Shown: positions 5,126-7,163 of the stretch, in pieces
Layout of the letters: each line of letters opens with the position of its first letter
How positions within the stretch are numbered: the first letter of the stretch is position 1
DNA from: CAZWUZ01 sp964637655 [NCBI: uncultured bacterium]
GTDB lineage: Bacteria > DAOPZR01
Direction: 5' to 3'
DNA length: 7,163 nucleotides
Assembly (NCBI GenBank): GCA_964637655.1
Contig: CAZWUZ010000055.1
Coordinates: forward strand, 1-7,163
Notes under the pieces: generated by a model
Database searches by the model: none
Told to the model about the DNA's origin: nothing
The model's input: the letters and a program-made list of their open reading frames with translations, nothing else
Made by a program: the position numbers and the translations under genes

Positions 5126-6547
5126 ATGATGATGACGGAGAGCGGACGGACGATGCTGCGGCTGGCGGTGCTGGCACTGGTGGTGGCGGGCGGTTGTGCG
5201 GCGCTCGGCTATCAGGGACTGATGTTGTCCCCTGATCCCGACGTGCCACCTGATTTCAGCGATTTTGCGGTCACCAGCGGTGCGGCCCACCGGCTGGCAG
5301 CGGTGGCGGTGTCGGCAGTGTCACCGGTTGCCGGCGTGTGCGCCACGGTGCTGCTGACGCTGCTGACGGCATGGAGCGCGGGACAACTCGGCGGAGAAAG
5401 AGCGCGGTGGTGGGCGGGTTTGCTCACTGCGGTGAGTGCGGCGGTCATCCTGCCGGCACTGGCGTCCCCGTGGGTCGCGCTGCTGCTGACGGCGTGGGGT
5501 GTGCTGCTGGCCTCGGCGGTGGCGTATGACGTGCACCCGTCGGCATCACGCAGCGCGCTGGCCGGCGCGGCAGCGGGTGTGCTGGCCGGACTGCATATCT
5601 GGCTGCTGGTTGCCGGACTGTGGCTCCTGTGGCGGCTGCGGCGTCACGGCATCGTCTACCTCATTGCGGCGCTGCTGGCCGGCGGGGGCACGGTGCTGGC
5701 GGGCGGCACGGCGCTGCGCAGCGACGCGTATGATGTCGCGGGCATGCTGCCGGCGGCGATGGCGTGCGACTGGCAGCAGCAACTGGCGCTGCTGGCGGAG
5801 GTCAAACCGGCGGCAACGCTTCCCGCGGCGCTCGGCCTGGTCGCGGCAGAGTGGCGGACGGGTGAGCAGATGGTGCGGCTGGCGGACAATCTCGCGCGTT
5901 TCCTGCATCCGGCGGAAAGCGACGACGCCTACCCGTGGACGGCGGTGCGACTTCATTATTTTGTGCTGCGCCTGCTGGTCGGGTGGGTGCCGCTGGCGGT
6001 GCTGGCGCTGCTCGGGTGGCGGACGCTGCCGGACGCGCAGCGCGCCCTGCTGCTCCCCTTCGTGACGGTGCCGCTGCTGGCGGGGATGCTGTTCGCCCCG
6101 GCGTTGCTGTGGCGGGGTTTGCTGACGGTAGCGCTGTCGTACAGCGCGGCGCGCGGCATCGCGCGGCTGCGGGAAGCGGAGGCACCGCGCCTGGCCTGGA
6201 TGCTGGTGCTGGGCGCGATGCTGCTGTGGCAGTTCTGGCCGGCGGAAGCGACATCGTTGCGGACCTGGCGCGGGGCGGCGCAGCTGGCAATCCGGCACGG
6301 CGACACGGAGACAATGCTGCGGTTCGCCGAGGCCTGGGCAACGCGGGCAGCGACCGACGACGAGGCGTGGTGGCTGGCGCATTACGCGGCGCGCTGCCAC
6401 GGCAACCCGGCGCTGGCCCAGCAGTACCTGCTGCGCGCCTGCCTGTATGCGCCGAACGCGTACCGGCTGCGGGCGTACGCCATCGCGGAAGACGAACTGG
6501 CGGAAGCACTGGCACAGCAGGCGGCGTTCCTGCGGGGAGAGCGATGA
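5126..6547 (+). CDS. Multi-pass membrane protein, probable degenerate GT-C (PMT-like) relative with helical C-terminal tail
   Basis: The protein has 473 residues and opens with three Met codons, of which the first (5126) fits the promoter. Hydrophobic segments lie at about 11-33, 56-82, 96-112, 115-133, 145-169, 176-194, 276-297, 306-327, 330-342 and 356-371. The layout resembles the GT-C gene upstream: one TM helix, a loop with acidic residues (SPDPDVPPDFSDF, 35-47), then a packed Leu/Ala-rich helical core. The segment FLHPAESDDAYPWTAVRLHY (259-278) before a TM helix lines up with TNLEIANNENFYLAREHSML of the neighbour. The DGDE and YVQAPLYP motifs are not recognisable, so it may not be a working transferase. 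The C-terminal 100 residues are soluble and helical (NPALAQQYLLRACLYAPNAY, 427-446, TPR-like). Its stop overlaps the next start (ATGA), indicating translational coupling. It is a real gene from promoter, coupling and composition; its function is unassigned and the GT-C relation is inferred. Confidence 0.8.
   Translation: MMMTESGRTMLRLAVLALVVAGGCAALGYQGLMLSPDPDVPPDFSDFAVTSGAAHRLAAVAVSAVSPVAGVCATVLLTLLTAWSAGQLGGERARWWAGLLTAVSAAVILPALASPWVALLLTAWGVLLASAVAYDVHPSASRSALAGAAAGVLAGLHIWLLVAGLWLLWRLRRHGIVYLIAALLAGGGTVLAGGTALRSDAYDVAGMLPAAMACDWQQQLALLAEVKPAATLPAALGLVAAEWRTGEQMVRLADNLARFLHPAESDDAYPWTAVRLHYFVLRLLVGWVPLAVLALLGWRTLPDAQRALLLPFVTVPLLAGMLFAPALLWRGLLTVALSYSAARGIARLREAEAPRLAWMLVLGAMLLWQFWPAEATSLRTWRGAAQLAIRHGDTETMLRFAEAWATRAATDDEAWWLAHYAARCHGNPALAQQYLLRACLYAPNAYRLRAYAIAEDELAEALAQQAAFLRGER
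6534..6540 (+). promoter_or_regulatory. Ribosome binding site of the AccA-like gene
   Basis: GGGGAGA lies inside the end of the upstream gene, 3 bases before ATG 6544 and 6 before ATG 6547. The spacing slightly favours the second ATG as the start. Confidence 0.55.
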
Positions 6548-7163
6548 TGGCACTGCATGACACGGGCGAGCCGCTGTTTGCCTTAGCGGAACGCCTCGCG
6601 CGTGACGGGGCGTATCGTTTCCCGTTCGACGGGGCGCCCCTCGAGGAGAAAATCGCCGGGCTGCTGCCGGCTGCGGAAGTGGCGCGGCGCGCGGCGGTGC
6701 TGGCGGCACTGCCGGTGGCGGAGTACATCGCCGCGGCAGTGGCGCCGTCGGAGGACAGCCGCCGGCCCGGGGCGCGGGCGCTGCTCGCGGCACTGCCGGC
6801 ACAGCGGCTGCGCGTGGTGGAGGACGGTCCGCTCTACGCGGCGGAACTGGAACTGGCGGTCGGGGAGACGCGCCGTCGGGTCGGAGTGCTCGCACAGGAG
6901 CGGACGGTCAACCACGGGGTGTGGGGCCCGCAGCATCACCGTCATGCCATCGCGCTGGCGCGCACCTTCGCCACGCACAAGATGCCGATCATCACCTTTA
7001 TCGACACCCCCGGGGCGGACGCGGGGGAGGAAGCCAACCGCGCCTGCCAGGCGCACAGTATCTCGCACTTCATCGCGGAGAGGGCGCAGATTGATGTGCC
7101 GGTGATCGGCGTCATCATCGGCGCGGGCGACTCGGGCGGCGCCAGCCCGCTGGGGACGGCGAC
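6544..7163 (+). CDS. Divergent AccA-like carboxyltransferase subunit, 3'-truncated by window edge
   Basis: The frame is open from ATG 6544 to the window end (206 codons plus two bases), so the C-terminus is missing. The first 90 residues are helical and Ala/Arg-rich without a clear family match. GVLAQER (114-120) is where the family has its conserved strand and basic turn. KMPIITFIDTPGA (146-158) is the hallmark of the acetyl-CoA carboxylase alpha subunit, and IDVPVIGVIIGAGDSGGA (183-200) matches the following VPV...GEGGSGGA strand-loop. AccA pairs with AccD to move carboxyl from biotin to acetyl-CoA in the cytoplasm. Differences from E. coli AccA: Glu and Gly of GEGGSGGA are Ala194 and Asp196, the TPGA loop is a few residues shorter, and the segment between the basic turn and KMP is shorter and Trp/His-rich (NHGVWGPQHHRHA). 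This may be a paralog or another acyl-CoA carboxyltransferase, so I give no gene symbol. ATG 6547 is an equally possible start. The gene is translationally coupled to the upstream membrane protein. Confidence 0.85.
   Translation, partial: MMALHDTGEPLFALAERLARDGAYRFPFDGAPLEEKIAGLLPAAEVARRAAVLAALPVAEYIAAAVAPSEDSRRPGARALLAALPAQRLRVVEDGPLYAAELELAVGETRRRVGVLAQERTVNHGVWGPQHHRHAIALARTFATHKMPIITFIDTPGADAGEEANRACQAHSISHFIAERAQIDVPVIGVIIGAGDSGGASPLGTA

Noticed and set aside
5546-6895. Long minus-strand open frame (449 codons) opposite the membrane protein and AccA-like genes, and a 308-codon one at 5802-6728
   Set aside because: Their products are dominated by Arg, Pro, Ala, Gln and His with no domain pattern, as expected from the complement of GC-rich Leu/Ala codons. 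The plus-strand genes have promoters, coupling and recognisable motifs.
1-7163. tRNA, rRNA, CRISPR array, insertion sequence or attachment site
   Set aside because: I saw no cloverleaf, spaced direct repeats, transposase motif or terminal inverted repeats. The only gaps over 50 bp are 927-1052, 3111-3230 and 5055-5125, which are explained by the terminator, promoters and palindrome.

Overview
The window is a GC-rich bacterial chromosomal segment, densely coded, with no RNA gene, insertion sequence, CRISPR array or other mobile element that I can see. A deoxyhypusine synthase-like (DHS-like) protein, lipobox and Sec signal peptides, sigma-70-like promoters and an AccA-type carboxyltransferase all point to bacteria. 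DHS-like genes beside GT39/TPR fusions and divergent acyl-CoA carboxylase subunits would suit the Planctomycetota-Verrucomicrobiota-Lentisphaerota-Kiritimatiellota group. That placement is a weak inference, not something the sequence proves.

Layout. The window opens inside a DHS-like gene (3-926, +), which ends at a strong hairpin terminator (939-974). Next is a lipoprotein alpha/beta hydrolase (1053-1868, +). It converges on a secreted protein (1905-3110, -) with two tandem beta-rich repeats and a C-terminal caspase/CHAT-like cysteine peptidase domain. A 120-bp intergenic region (3111-3230) separates that gene from a divergent gene and holds back-to-back promoters. The divergent gene (3231-5054, +) encodes a GT-C (GT39/PMT-type) multi-pass glycosyltransferase with a C-terminal TPR domain. 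It is followed by a second multi-pass protein (5126-6547, +) that looks like a degenerate GT-C relative. That gene overlaps, by an ATGA junction, a divergent AccA-like carboxyltransferase (6544 to window end, +) which runs off the window.

How the genes may relate. 5126-6547 and the AccA-like gene are almost certainly co-transcribed from a near-consensus promoter (TTGACG-N17-TATACT). The two GT-C-like genes sit in tandem, each with its own promoter placed so that transcription would start at or next to the ATG. Both are therefore predicted to make leaderless mRNAs. The peptidase gene has the same promoter architecture but a normal leader with a Shine-Dalgarno site.

Most unusual points: the exported CHAT/caspase-like protein with duplicated beta repeats; the two predicted leaderless genes; the altered amine-site residues of the DHS-like enzyme; the apparently degenerate GT-C protein co-transcribed with a divergent carboxyltransferase. 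I see no convincing evidence for a single new multi-gene system spanning the window.
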